This document shows, piece by piece, positions 6,165 to 13,373 of a DNA stretch of 15,458 nucleotides. A model generated the notes under the pieces. The model worked only from the letters and a program-made list of their open reading frames with translations, was not told the DNA's origin and ran no database searches. Made by a program: the position numbers and the translations under genes. This stretch comes from Candidatus Kerfeldbacteria bacterium (lineage in GTDB: Bacteria > Patescibacteriota > Patescibacteriia > SBBC01): the NCBI GenBank assembly GCA_016204645.1, contig JACQKI010000014.1:1-15458 (forward strand). Direction: 5' to 3'. How positions within the stretch are numbered: the stretch's first letter is position 1; each line of letters starts with the position of its first letter.

Positions 6165-6916
6165 AGCGGTTTGGTTAGGAGTTCATACCCGGTGGCCGTT
6201 ACCAGCACGGTTCGCTCCTCATGCGCAGCCAGGCTACCATCAGCCGTGCGCACTGTCCAGCCGTCGTCGTCAATCGTGACCGCGAATCCGCCGGCGGTCA
6301 CCATCGGCTCGACCGCAATGGCCGTTCCCGCCTGCAGCTGGCTGCCGGTACCTGGTTTACCGAAATTGGGAATTGACGGTTCTTCGTGGATGCCTCGACC
6401 GACGCCGTGGCCGACCAAGTCGCGAACGACGTTGTACCTCTGCGACTCGACCTGCTGCTGCACGGCCGCGCCGATGTCTCCGGTGAAAGCTCCGACGCGA
6501 ACTTGCCGCAGACCAGCTTGCAAGGCGGCTCGCGTTACGGCCAAGAGCCGCCGCTGTTCAGCCGAGCCGGCAACCGCAATGGTGGTGGCCATGTCGGTGT
6601 ACATCCCGTCGTAGACCACGCCTAAATCTAAGCCGACCGTATCGCCCAGCTTAATCTGCTTGTTTTTCTGAGGTATGCCGTGAACGACTTCATCATTGAT
6701 GGAAACGCACAGCGCCCGGGGATATCCGCGGTACCCCTTAAAGGCCGGTTTTCCCTGCCGCTGCCGGATGGCCTGCTCGGCAATCGCGTCGAGTTCAAGC
6801 GTGACCACCACGCCGCGCCGGACAGCGTCCACCACGTCATGCATGGCTTGAGCCAGTATTTCCCCGCTGTGTCGAATCGCCTTGATTTCAGGCTCGGTCA
6901 GCGCCGCCACCGTCAC
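6149..6916 (-). CDS. map: Methionine aminopeptidase, type I
   Basis: A 255-residue type I enzyme that removes the initiator methionine from new proteins. The five metal ligands are all present: D97, D108, H170, E203 and E234, plus the substrate-binding H79 in SINDEVVHGIP. No N-terminal zinc-finger extension is present. The start is GTG at 6916, overlapping the adk TGA stop as GTGA. Another in-frame GTG lies two codons later, but the overlap favours the first. In most bacteria map follows adk after secY, as here, but infA, rpmJ and rpsM do not come next; ruvX does. The stop TAG lies inside ruvX. Confidence 0.96.
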   Translation of the reverse strand: MTVAALTEPEIKAIRHSGEILAQAMHDVVDAVRRGVVVTLELDAIAEQAIRQRQGKPAFKGYRGYPRALCVSINDEVVHGIPQKNKQIKLGDTVGLDLGVVYDGMYTDMATTIAVAGSAEQRRLLAVTRAALQAGLRQVRVGAFTGDIGAAVQQQVESQRYNVVRDLVGHGVGRGIHEEPSIPNFGKPGTGSQLQAGTAIAVEPMVTAGGFAVTIDDDGWTVRTADGSLAAHEERTVLVTATGYELLTKPLWAES

Positions 6917-7584
6917 CGCCGCACCCGAGTTGGTTTTCTGACAACACGCAGTAGATCCTGAAATACGCGTTTGATCGCCGGTCGGGCGTCGATTTCCGCC
7001 AGCACCCCGGCTCGCCGGTAATAGCGCAGCAGCGGACGGGTCTTACGACGGTACTCTGACAGCCGCCGCCGGACAGCCGCTGGACGGTCGTCATCCCGCA
7101 TCATCAACTGACCGCGCAGACGCTTCGGCGGCGGGTTATACCGCAAATGGTAAATGGTGCCATCCGGTGCCATCCGCCGGCCGCTCAACCGGCGTACGGC
7201 TTCGACCTCGCTCAGGTCCAGCGCCAGGACCACCGTCGGCCTGGCAATCCGAGCTAATGCTTGCGCCTGCCCGAGCGTCCGCGGCACGCCGTCCAGAATA
7301 AAGCCGCGCCGACAGTCAGGACGACGTAGGCGCTCGGCCATCATCCGCATGGTCAATCGATCCGACACCAACCGGCCGGCATCCAGCCGCTTGGTGACTT
7401 GCCGGCCCAGCTTAGTCCGGTGTTTAATGTGCTCCCGAAACATGTCGCCGCTGGAAACGTGCGGCAACCGCAAGCGCCGCGCCAGCAGCTTGGCTTGCGT
7501 GCCTTTGCCTGAACCTTGCGGCCCGAGCAAGACAATCCGAGTAGACGTAGGTATTCTTGTTTTCACTCTGCGACGGTTGTTCAT
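6913..7584 (-). CDS. adk: Adenylate kinase
   Basis: A 223-residue adenylate kinase (ATP + AMP to 2 ADP). It has the P-loop GPQGSGKGT (21-29), the AMP-binding SSGDMFR (44-50) and LDGVPRT (97-103, V for the usual F), a LID of about residues 135-163 and the DDRP segment followed by the YRRKTRPLLRYY helix. The LID has no cysteines, so it is the non-zinc type, with IYHLRYNPPP in place. The protein is unusually arginine-rich and has about 14 residues before the first strand, where many family members have one or two. ATG at 7584 is the only ATG in reach; a GTG at 7566 is an alternative with no ribosome site. A TGG-TAGAAT promoter lies 13 bases upstream. It heads the adk-to-rplU operon. Confidence 0.93.
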   Translation of the reverse strand: MNNRRRVKTRIPTSTRIVLLGPQGSGKGTQAKLLARRLRLPHVSSGDMFREHIKHRTKLGRQVTKRLDAGRLVSDRLTMRMMAERLRRPDCRRGFILDGVPRTLGQAQALARIARPTVVLALDLSEVEAVRRLSGRRMAPDGTIYHLRYNPPPKRLRGQLMMRDDDRPAAVRRRLSEYRRKTRPLLRYYRRAGVLAEIDARPAIKRVFQDLLRVVRKPTRVRR

Positions 7585-7589
7585 GACGG

Positions 7590-7618
7590 TTGCCTACATT
7601 CTACCACGCACCTATGCA
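7590..7618 (+). promoter_or_regulatory. Possible promoter of the secY-adk intergenic RNA
   Basis: On the plus strand TTGCCT (7590-7595), a 17-base spacer and TATGCA (7613-7618) form a moderate sigma70-type pair. A start about 7 bases on, near 7625, coincides with the first base of a 9-bp RNA stem at 7626, which is the main reason to take it seriously. Confidence 0.35.
7598..7606 (-). promoter_or_regulatory. Extended -10 promoter of the adk operon
   Basis: Minus-strand TGG plus TAGAAT (7606-7598) is an extended -10 with a strong hexamer. Thirteen bases separate it from the adk ATG, so the leader should be about 6 bases. The -35 position 17 bases upstream reads AAGTCT, which is weak. It is interleaved with a plus-strand promoter, so the two could compete. 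Confidence 0.5.
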
Positions 7619-7624
7619 AAAGAC

Positions 7625-7753
7625 TTGTCGCGCCGAACAAGCGAGGATCAGGGTGTCCGAAGGACGGGACCCTAGCCGAGCGAGGAGGCGCGACACCATA
7701 GAGGGAAGGAGTGGTATCGGACGAGGAAACCGTAGGTTGCCTCGCCGAGTTTT
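7625..7753 (+). ncRNA. Candidate structured small RNA, unknown family
   Basis: This gene-free stretch can fold on the plus strand into a long hairpin plus a terminator. The hairpin has outer stem TGTCGCGCC (7626-7634) / GGCGCGACA (7687-7695). Inside it is GCGAGG (7641-7646) / CCGAGC (7676-7681) with tandem G-A/A-G mismatches, then AGGGT (7650-7654) / ACCCT (7669-7673), then GTCC / GGAC around a GAA loop. A linker of about 22 bases follows, then a second hairpin (7718-7747) and TTTT at 7750-7753. CGAGGA occurs three times (7642, 7681, 7722). It does not contain the conserved core of SRP RNA, 5S rRNA, tmRNA or RNase P RNA as I know them. Strand and function are inferred. Confidence 0.42.
7718..7753 (+). 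terminator. Rho-independent-like terminator facing plus strand
   Basis: The stem is CGG/CCG, a bulged A, CGAGG/CCTCG, an A-G mismatch, then AACC/GGTT around loop GTA (7718-7747), followed by AG and TTTT. The T-run lies on the plus-strand side, abutting the secY stop codon. On the minus strand the same hairpin lies just after secY but is not followed by T's, so it would end secY transcripts only weakly. Confidence 0.5.
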
Positions 7754-9028
7754 CTAAAATCCTTCGTAGTCCCGCATCACCAGCTGGGCGTCGATCTGCT
7801 TGACCGTTTCAATCACCACCGCCACCACGATCAGCAAACTCGTGCCGCCGACCACCAGCGTCGTAATCTGTGTGGTTGATTGCAAAATGTTCGGCAAGAC
7901 CGCAATCGTACCGAGGAACAGGGCACCGGCCAGCATGATCCGGTTGGAAACGTAGCTCAGGTACTGGGCCGTGTGCTGACCAGGCCGAATGCCGGGCACG
8001 AAGCCGCCCTGCTTCTGCAGATTTTCGGCAATCTGATGGGGATGAAAGACGACCGACGTATAAAAGTAGGTAAAAGCGAAGACCAAGGCGAAGTAGATCA
8101 GGGCGTAGAACAGTTGGTTCTGAAACAGGGTGGTGGTCCCGCGCGAGGCGGCGGCTAACCAGCCAATCGGCGAGTTAGAAAAAAATTGAGCGATCAGCGG
8201 CGGAAACACAACCAACGACACGGCAAAAATAATGGGAATCACGCCGGCCTGATTAACTCGTAGCGGCAGGTGCGTATCGACGCCGCCGAACACCCGGTTG
8301 CCGCGAATGCGGCGGGCGTAGGAGACCGGAATGTTTCGTTGCGCTTCGGTAATGAAGACAATCCCGGCGACCGTGACCAAACCCAGTGCGGCGATCACGG
8401 CATAGGTGAAGATTTTATTCGGATCGAACGTGGCCAAGGTTCGCTGCAGGCTAACCGGCAGCTGGGCCACGATGCCGGCAAATATCAGGAGCGAGATGCC
8501 GTTGCCGATTTTCTTTTCGCTGATCAGTTCGCCGATCCACATCAGGAACATAGTCCCGCCGGTAATGGCCACGGTCGCGGTCGTCAGTTCAAACAGCGAC
8601 ATCGACGGAATGATGCCGCCGCCTTGCTGCCGCAGCAGGGTAATGGTGCTAAAGGCCTGCAGGGCGGCCAGCGGCACGGTCAGCAACCTGGTCCACTGAT
8701 TAATTTTCCGGTAGCCCTGCTCGCCTTCCTTGGACAACCGCTCAAGGGCCGGAATAATCATGGTCAGCAGCTGGAAAATGATCGAGGCGGTAATGTACGG
8801 ACCGACGCCGAGCATCACGATCGAAAAGTTCTCCAAGCCGCCGCCGGAGAAAATGTTGAGCAGCCCGAGCAGCTGATTGGATGAGAAAAACCTGCGTAGA
8901 GCTTCGGTGTCGACGCCCGGAATCGGCAGGTGGGCGATCACCCGGAATACAACCAGCATCGTCAGGACGAAGAGTATCTTGCTGCGGAGGTCCCGCACCC
9001 GCCATATTTGACCGAGCCTCTCAAGCAC
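7754..9028 (-). CDS. secY: Protein translocase subunit SecY
   Basis: A 424-residue SecY, the ten-helix channel of the Sec translocon that moves proteins through or into the membrane with SecE, SecG and SecA. It starts VLERLGQIWRVRDLRSKILF, has the LPIPGVD plug-region segment, the FVPGIRPGQ cytoplasmic motif and the YEGF end. I set the start at GTG 9028: it overlaps the rplO TGA as GTGCTTGA and has a strong GGGAGGG ribosome site 7 bases upstream. An ATG at 9151 in the same frame would add 41 non-homologous residues inside rplO. It is last in the ribosomal cluster, and 169 gene-free bases separate it from adk. Confidence 0.96.
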   Translation of the reverse strand: MLERLGQIWRVRDLRSKILFVLTMLVVFRVIAHLPIPGVDTEALRRFFSSNQLLGLLNIFSGGGLENFSIVMLGVGPYITASIIFQLLTMIIPALERLSKEGEQGYRKINQWTRLLTVPLAALQAFSTITLLRQQGGGIIPSMSLFELTTATVAITGGTMFLMWIGELISEKKIGNGISLLIFAGIVAQLPVSLQRTLATFDPNKIFTYAVIAALGLVTVAGIVFITEAQRNIPVSYARRIRGNRVFGGVDTHLPLRVNQAGVIPIIFAVSLVVFPPLIAQFFSNSPIGWLAAASRGTTTLFQNQLFYALIYFALVFAFTYFYTSVVFHPHQIAENLQKQGGFVPGIRPGQHTAQYLSYVSNRIMLAGALFLGTIAVLPNILQSTTQITTLVVGGTSLLIVVAVVIETVKQIDAQLVMRDYEGF

Positions 9029-9524
9029 TGGTTCGCCCTCCCTGGTCCGCTTGACGCTGCTCAGACAAGCCCGTTCGGAGGGGCAGCATGACCACCCGCC
9101 CGCCGGCCGCTTCAACCGCGGTTTTGGCCGTGCCGGAACAGGCGTGCACATGAACGGTCAACTGTTTCCGCAGTGATCCGAGGCCGAGCAACTTGACTCC
9201 CGAGTAGGCGCTTCGAATCAGATTTTTTTCTTGCAGCTTGACTGGCGTCACCACATCGCTGGCGGCAAACGATCGATCCAGATCATCAAGGTTGATGACG
9301 GCAAACTTTGCGTGACGGCTGACAAAACCGCGCTGCTTCGGGACGCGTTCGAGCAGCGCCCGCAAGCTCCGACGAATCAGGCCGCGTTTGCCGCCGGTGC
9401 GGGAGCGCTGTCCTTTCATCCCACGTCCGCTGTACGTGCCGCGCGAAGCGTTGCCGCGCCCGACCCGGCGCCGCCGGGTGCGGCTGCCGCGGTTCGGAGT
9501 TAGTTGATGCAGAGTCAAGGACAT
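9021..9524 (-). CDS. rplO: 50S ribosomal protein L15
   Basis: A 167-residue L15, a 23S rRNA-binding assembly protein. The N-terminal glycine/arginine-rich tail (RRRRVGRGNASRGTYSGRG) and the C-terminal domain with VHVHACSGTAKTAVEAAGG are typical. I chose ATG at 9524, two bases after the rpsE stop. A TTG at 9530 is in frame but would add only two residues. L30 (rpmD), which separates S5 and L15 in most bacteria, is absent. Its end overlaps the secY start. Confidence 0.95.
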   Translation of the reverse strand: MSLTLHQLTPNRGSRTRRRRVGRGNASRGTYSGRGMKGQRSRTGGKRGLIRRSLRALLERVPKQRGFVSRHAKFAVINLDDLDRSFAASDVVTPVKLQEKNLIRSAYSGVKLLGLGSLRKQLTVHVHACSGTAKTAVEAAGGRVVMLPLRTGLSEQRQADQGGRTSA

Positions 9525-9526
9525 GG

Positions 9527-10048
9527 TCAAGCTTTCAATTTCCGCTTCAGGTCTTCTCGCGTCTGGAGGGATCCGAGCGCGGCCATGGCGGCGTAAACGT
9601 TATTGACTTTGTTCGACGTTCCGAGCATCTTGGCGACGATGTTGCGGATCCCGGCCAATTCCAAGATTGAACGGATCGGACCGCCGGCGATAACGCCGCT
9701 GCCCTGCGGCGCCGGCTTGAACAAAATCTTGGCTGCCCCGAATTTTATCCGGACTTCATGCGGAATCGTGCCGTTGACGATCGGCACCGTCAGCAGGTGC
9801 TTACGCGCGATGGTCGACCCTTTGCTGACGGCCCCGGTCACGTCCTGTCCCTTGCCGATGCCGATGCCGACTCGACCCTTACCGTCGCCTAAAGCGACCG
9901 TCGCCCGGAAACGCATCCGCTTGCCGCCAGCCACCACTCGCGTTACGCGGCGGATGTCAATAATCTTCTGTTGAAACTCCTTGTCCTCGCGCGGGCCTCG
10001 ATCGCTGCGGCGACGTCCGCCGGCGCGACGTTGTGGAAAATTTGCCAT
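9527..10048 (-). CDS. rpsE: 30S ribosomal protein S5
   Basis: A 173-residue S5, at the mRNA entry region of the small subunit and important for decoding accuracy. The N-terminal RNA-binding fold is seen in IDIRRVTRVVAGGKRMRFRA and VALGDGKGRVGIGIGKG, and the C-terminal domain in GSGVIAGGPIRSILELAGI. ATG at 10048 is six bases after rplR. It ends TGA two bases before rplO, with no gene between. Confidence 0.97.
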   Translation of the reverse strand: MANFPQRRAGGRRRSDRGPREDKEFQQKIIDIRRVTRVVAGGKRMRFRATVALGDGKGRVGIGIGKGQDVTGAVSKGSTIARKHLLTVPIVNGTIPHEVRIKFGAAKILFKPAPQGSGVIAGGPIRSILELAGIRNIVAKMLGTSNKVNNVYAAMAALGSLQTREDLKRKLKA

Positions 10049-10054
10049 AGATAG

Positions 10055-10411
10055 TTAGATTGCTATTCCGGCGGCCCGGGCGCCCTCGGCCAGCGCCCTG
10101 ACTTGGCCGTGAAAGGCGTGACCGCCGCGGTCAAATACCATTGCCTCGATCCCCTTTTCTTTGGCCTGCTGGCCGAGCAGCTGACCGACCTGACGGGCTA
10201 CGTCGACCGTAGCGCCTTTGGCATGCTTGACGTCATGATCAGATACCGCCACCAGGGTCACGCCAGCCACGTCGTCAACCACCTGGGCGCTGATGTGCTT
10301 GAGGCTGCGGAAGACAACCAGGCGTGGTCGATTGGCCGTACCGCGAATCCGCGTCCGCAGGCGGGAATGGCGATGCCGCCGCCGATCTGAACGAGATGCG
10401 TGCGTCAACAT
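10055..10411 (-). CDS. rplR: 50S ribosomal protein L18
   Basis: A 118-residue L18, which binds 5S rRNA in the central protuberance. The family segments RLVVFRSLKHISAQVVDD and VFDRGGHAFHGQVRALAEGARAAG are clear. The N-terminus is rich in Arg and His. ATG at 10411 lies one base after the rplF TAG stop. Confidence 0.96.
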   Translation of the reverse strand: MLTHASRSDRRRHRHSRLRTRIRGTANRPRLVVFRSLKHISAQVVDDVAGVTLVAVSDHDVKHAKGATVDVARQVGQLLGQQAKEKGIEAMVFDRGGHAFHGQVRALAEGARAAGIAI

Positions 10412-10412
10412 G

Positions 10413-10964
10413 CTACTTGGTTCCGACTGACTTTACTACTTTACCTGCTTTCTGTCGAACGTGCTCGCCGACGTAGCGAATGCCCTTTCCTTTATAGGGC
10501 TCGGGCGGCCGCAGCTTCCGGATTTTAGCCGCCGTTTCGCCGACCAGCTGCTTGTCGATGCCGCTGACGGTAATTACATTTTTCTCGACCGTGGCCGAAA
10601 TGTCCTGCGGCAGGGCGAACGTAACCGGGTGCGACAGGCCCAGGTTCAAGACCAAGGCTTGGCCTTCGACCGCGGCCCGGTAACCGACGCCGCGGATCTC
10701 GAGCTGCTTCTGAAAACCTTTTTCGACGCCCTCGATGCAGTTGGCCACCAGTACCCGGAAGACGCCCCACAGCGCCCGATCGCGCTTTTCATCGGGATTA
10801 GCGACGGAAACGGCGATCGAGCCGTCTTGAACGTCGACCTGGACGCGCTGGTGCAGCAGCAAGGTCAGTTCGCCCTTCGGGCCCTTCACCACGCAGCGGC
10901 CATCGGCCACGTCGACCGTCACGCCGGCTGGAATACGAATTGGTAATTTTCCGATGCGGGACAT
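10413..10964 (-). CDS. rplF: 50S ribosomal protein L6
   Basis: A 183-residue L6, a two-domain 23S rRNA-binding protein near the factor-binding site. It starts MSRIGKLPIRIPAGV and ends with the conserved RPPEPYKGKGIRY block and a lysine-rich tail. A GTG-type start at 10982 would add six residues overlapping rpsH; ATG at 10964 matches the family and lies two bases past the rpsH stop. Confidence 0.97.
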   Translation of the reverse strand: MSRIGKLPIRIPAGVTVDVADGRCVVKGPKGELTLLLHQRVQVDVQDGSIAVSVANPDEKRDRALWGVFRVLVANCIEGVEKGFQKQLEIRGVGYRAAVEGQALVLNLGLSHPVTFALPQDISATVEKNVITVSGIDKQLVGETAAKIRKLRPPEPYKGKGIRYVGEHVRQKAGKVVKSVGTK

Positions 10965-10966
10965 AC

Positions 10967-11365
10967 TTAGGAAACCTCGCACATTACTTCGCCGCCGAGT
11001 TTCTGACGACGGGCTTGTCGGTTGGTCATCATCCCTTGCGGGGTCGAGATCACCGCCACACCGAAATTGTTCGACACGATCGGTAGGTTGAGGTGACCGA
11101 CGTAGACCCGGCGGCCGGGGCGGCTGATCCGCCGGATCGAGCTGATGACGCTGCGACCCTGCGGATCGTACTTGAGGTTGATGACGATGGTTCGCGGCGG
11201 CGAGCCGTGCGCGGTTACTCCCTCAATCCAGCCGGCCTGAACCAGGACCTCGGCTAGCGCCAGCTTGGATTTTGAGTACGGCACAGTCGCACTGCGGCTG
11301 CGCACCGCCACTGCGTTGCGGAGGCGGCTGAGCATGTCGGCGATGGGATCGGTGGAAAGCAGCAT
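10967..11365 (-). CDS. rpsH: 30S ribosomal protein S8
   Basis: A 132-residue S8, a primary 16S rRNA-binding protein and, in E. coli, the autogenous repressor of the spc operon. The DPIADMLSRLRNA start and the C-terminal VAVISTPQGMMTNRQARRQKLGGEV block are diagnostic. It follows rpsN by 15 bases, the largest ordinary gap in the cluster. Whether it represses this operon is unknown, but the hairpin before rplN is a candidate target. Confidence 0.97.
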   Translation of the reverse strand: MLLSTDPIADMLSRLRNAVAVRSRSATVPYSKSKLALAEVLVQAGWIEGVTAHGSPPRTIVINLKYDPQGRSVISSIRRISRPGRRVYVGHLNLPIVSNNFGVAVISTPQGMMTNRQARRQKLGGEVMCEVS

Positions 11366-11380
11366 AGTCAGGTTAGTACA

Positions 11381-11566
11381 TTACCAGCTCGATTTACGGA
11401 CGCCTGGGACGTCGCCGCGGTTGACCAGCTCGCGGAAGCAGATGCGGCAGAGCTGAAACTTCCGGATGAACCCTCGGCTACGCCCGCAGCGCCAGCAGCG
11501 CCGTACCACCCTGGTCGGGTACTTCGGTCGGCGCAGCGACTTTGCGATTTGGGCTGAAGTGGCCAT
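11381..11566 (-). CDS. rpsN: 30S ribosomal protein S14, zinc-binding type Z
   Basis: A 61-residue S14 of the short zinc-binding form. The four zinc ligands are in CWRCG and CRIC. The C-terminal FRELVNRGDVPGVRKSSW is diagnostic. The long, zinc-free form used by many proteobacteria is about 100 residues. ATG at 11566 lies five bases after the rplE stop. Confidence 0.97.
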   Translation of the reverse strand: MATSAQIAKSLRRPKYPTRVVRRCWRCGRSRGFIRKFQLCRICFRELVNRGDVPGVRKSSW

Positions 11567-11571
11567 AGCGG

Positions 11572-12129
11572 TTACGTAGGTGTGGTTTGGATTGGAAACC
11601 CCAGCGCCCGCAGCAAGGCTAGTCCCTCGGCCGGCGTCGAGGCCGTAGTCACGACGGTGATACCCAAGCCGTGGATTTTATCGATGTTGTCGCTGGCGAT
11701 TTCCGGAAACACCAAGTGCTCTTTCAGGCCGATGGTGTACACGCCGCGGCGATCGAAAGACGTGGGGTTGAGACCTTGGAAGTCCCGGACTCGGGGCAGT
11801 GTGACGTGAATCAGCTTATCCAGGAAGTGGTGCAACCGCTTGCCGCGCAGCGTCACCATCGCGCCGATCGGCATGCCTTGCCGAAGCTTGAAGGACGCGA
11901 TCGATTTGCGCGCCGTGGTCATGACCGGCTTCTGGCCGGTAATCCGCTCCAGCGTTTTGACCACCGTCTCCAGTTCCTTTTGGTCGCGAGCGGCGCGACC
12001 GACGCCGACGTTGAGGACGGCTTTGGTGATCCGCGGGACGGCGTGCCGGTTAGCGTACCCGAACTGCTGCTGCAGCTTGGGGACGGCCGCTGCGTAGCGC
12101 TCGGAAAATGATGCAACCGTTTTGCTCAT
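11572..12129 (-). CDS. rplE: 50S ribosomal protein L5
   Basis: A 185-residue L5, which holds 5S rRNA in the central protuberance and contacts the P-site tRNA. Segments VPRITKAVLNVGVG, PVMTTARKSIASFKLRQGMPIG and RDFQGLNPTSFDRRGVYTIG are typical. ATG at 12129 overlaps the rplX stop as ATGA. A GTG at 12144 is in frame but lies inside rplX and adds nothing conserved. Confidence 0.97.
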   Translation of the reverse strand: MSKTVASFSERYAAAVPKLQQQFGYANRHAVPRITKAVLNVGVGRAARDQKELETVVKTLERITGQKPVMTTARKSIASFKLRQGMPIGAMVTLRGKRLHHFLDKLIHVTLPRVRDFQGLNPTSFDRRGVYTIGLKEHLVFPEIASDNIDKIHGLGITVVTTASTPAEGLALLRALGFPIQTTPT

Positions 12130-12440
12130 AACGTTTCGTGGCACTTTGCGCAGATGCGGACTTTTTTTCCGCTCAGCAGCTTAATCCCGGGTCGAGTCAA
12201 TTTACCGCATCGGCCGCAGACCAGCTGGACGTTCGAGTAGTGGACCGGACCGGCGAACTGGATCCGCTGGCCTTTTTCGCGCTCGCGCCGAGCCCGAACG
12301 TTCTTAGTCATCAGGTTCAGGTTTTCGACCACAATACGTTCGTACTGGGGCAGCACCTGCAAGACCTTCCCGCGCTTGCCGCGGTCTTTGCCGGTCACGA
12401 TCTGCACCAGATCCCCTTTTTTAATGCGGCTCGATATCAT
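12126..12440 (-). CDS. rplX: 50S ribosomal protein L24
   Basis: A 104-residue L24, an early assembly protein near the exit tunnel. The KOW motif is in KGDLVQIVTGKDRGKRGKVLQV near the N-terminus. The C-terminus carries a Cys4 ribbon (CGRCG ... CAKC), so it probably binds zinc, as L24 of several phyla does. ATG at 12440 overlaps the rplN TGA stop by four bases. Confidence 0.97.
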   Translation of the reverse strand: MISSRIKKGDLVQIVTGKDRGKRGKVLQVLPQYERIVVENLNLMTKNVRARREREKGQRIQFAGPVHYSNVQLVCGRCGKLTRPGIKLLSGKKVRICAKCHETL

Positions 12441-12808
12441 ACGACCTCGGGAGCCAAAGAAATAATTTTTGTAAAGCCGCGGAGCTTCAGTTCGCGGGCG
12501 ATCGGACCGAAAATCCGCGTTGCCCGCGGCTCTTTCGACTTACGATCCACGAGCACGCAGGCGTTTTCGTCAAACCGTACGGCCGTGCCGTCGGGACGTT
12601 GAAACTCCTTCCGTTGCCGGACGATGACGGCGTGAGCCACCTCGCCTTTTTTAACGGCCCCGCGCGGCACCGCTTCCTTGATGCTGACCGTAATCACGTC
12701 ACCCAACCGCGCGTAGCGCTTGCGGTAGCCCCCTAAAACCTTAATGCACATCGCTTTCCGAGCGCCGGAATTATCTGCCAAATTCAGGATGGTGCGCGGT
12801 TGAATCAT
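12437..12808 (-). CDS. rplN: 50S ribosomal protein L14
   Basis: A 123-residue L14, which forms an intersubunit bridge. MIQPRTILNLADNSGARKAMCIKVLGG and FGPIARELKLRGFTKIISLAPEVV are the family's ends. It is the first gene of the classical spc operon. Its ATG (12808) is the base of a long hairpin that fills the 76-base gap from rpsQ. No good Shine-Dalgarno lies at normal distance: the GGG just before ATG is too close and is paired in the stem. Translation may therefore depend on this structure or on coupling. Confidence 0.97.
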   Translation of the reverse strand: MIQPRTILNLADNSGARKAMCIKVLGGYRKRYARLGDVITVSIKEAVPRGAVKKGEVAHAVIVRQRKEFQRPDGTAVRFDENACVLVDRKSKEPRATRIFGPIARELKLRGFTKIISLAPEVV

Positions 12809-12885
12809 CCCGTTAGAGCCTTAATTGGTGATGTTATTGAGTTCATAACCTTTACGCCAGTTGATAATCGTCGCTCTAACGGGAT
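12807..12885 (-). promoter_or_regulatory. Intercistronic hairpin bracketing rpsQ stop and rplN start
   Basis: A perfect 13-bp inverted repeat (12873-12885 with 12807-12819) spans from the last base of the rpsQ TGA to the first two bases of the rplN ATG. Inside it, AACTGG (12862-12857) can pair with CCAATT (12828-12823) with one C-A mismatch. GTTAT (12849-12845) can pair with ATAAC (12837-12833) around a 7-base loop, giving one long rod. The interior is clearly AT-richer than the flanking genes. No T-run follows, so it is not a terminator. A translational control or coupling role is inferred. Confidence 0.6.
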
Positions 12886-13154
12886 CATGCGGACTCCTGC
12901 TTCGCTCCCCGGCGTTCAACCACCCGCCAGCGCTTCTGGCGCGATAGCGGACGCGTTTCTTCTATCACCACCCGATCGCCGACGTGGTACTGACGCTGCT
13001 CGTCGTGGGCTTTCAGTTTAGTGCTGACGCGGTACTGCTTGTGGTAGCGGGGGTGGGTGACGGTCCGCTCGACTCGAACCACCACGGTTTTCGTCTGACG
13101 ATCGGACACGACCGTACCAATCAAGCGACGTCGGTGGGAAGGGATGGTTGCCAT
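12885..13154 (-). CDS. rpsQ: 30S ribosomal protein S17
   Basis: An 89-residue S17, a primary 16S rRNA-binding OB-fold protein. RRLIGTVVSDRQTKTVVVRVER and the VGDRVVIEETRPLSRQKRWRVVE block are diagnostic. ATG at 13154 lies three bases after rpmC. It is the last gene of the classical S10 operon, and its TGA is the outer edge of the rpsQ-rplN hairpin. Confidence 0.97.
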   Translation of the reverse strand: MATIPSHRRRLIGTVVSDRQTKTVVVRVERTVTHPRYHKQYRVSTKLKAHDEQRQYHVGDRVVIEETRPLSRQKRWRVVERRGAKQESA

Positions 13155-13157
13155 GGG

Positions 13158-13373
13158 TTAGGATTGAGGCGATGAACGGCGAGTTTGGATCAGGGTCAGC
13201 AACCGAGCGACCCGGGTGCGCAGCTCGCGGATGGCTCGGACGTCCTTGTGCTGGTTGGCGGCCACGCGGAAGCGCAGGTCGCGTAGGTCTTCGCGCGCGG
13301 CGGCCAGCTGCTTCTCCAGTTCAGGCAACCCGTACGCGCGCAGTTCGTTGATGGCGTCGCGTCGCTTCGGCAT
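13158..13373 (-). CDS. rpmC: 50S ribosomal protein L29
   Basis: A 71-residue L29, a two-helix protein at the exit tunnel near L23. ELEKQLAAAREDLRDLRFRVAANQHKDVRAIRELRTRVARLLTLI is the typical antiparallel helical pair. ATG at 13373 shares one base with the rplP stop (TGATG). An AAGGAGG lies about 10 bases upstream, one of the clearest ribosome sites in the cluster. Confidence 0.95.
   Translation of the reverse strand: MPKRRDAINELRAYGLPELEKQLAAAREDLRDLRFRVAANQHKDVRAIRELRTRVARLLTLIQTRRSSPQS

Noticed and set aside
7625..7753. Assignment of the intergenic RNA as SRP RNA (ffs), because of TCAGG and a GAAGGA-like apex
   Set aside because: The conserved AGCAG side of the SRP domain IV loop and the GGAA tetraloop context are missing, so I leave the family open.
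9029..9151. Longer SecY starting at ATG 9151
   Set aside because: The extra 41 residues are rplO read in another frame; GTG at 9028 has a strong ribosome site and matches the usual SecY N-terminus.
12807..12885. rpsQ-rplN hairpin as an intrinsic terminator or small transposon-like repeat
   Set aside because: No T-run follows on either strand and no flanking direct repeat is seen; the mobile option stays open only if other copies exist.
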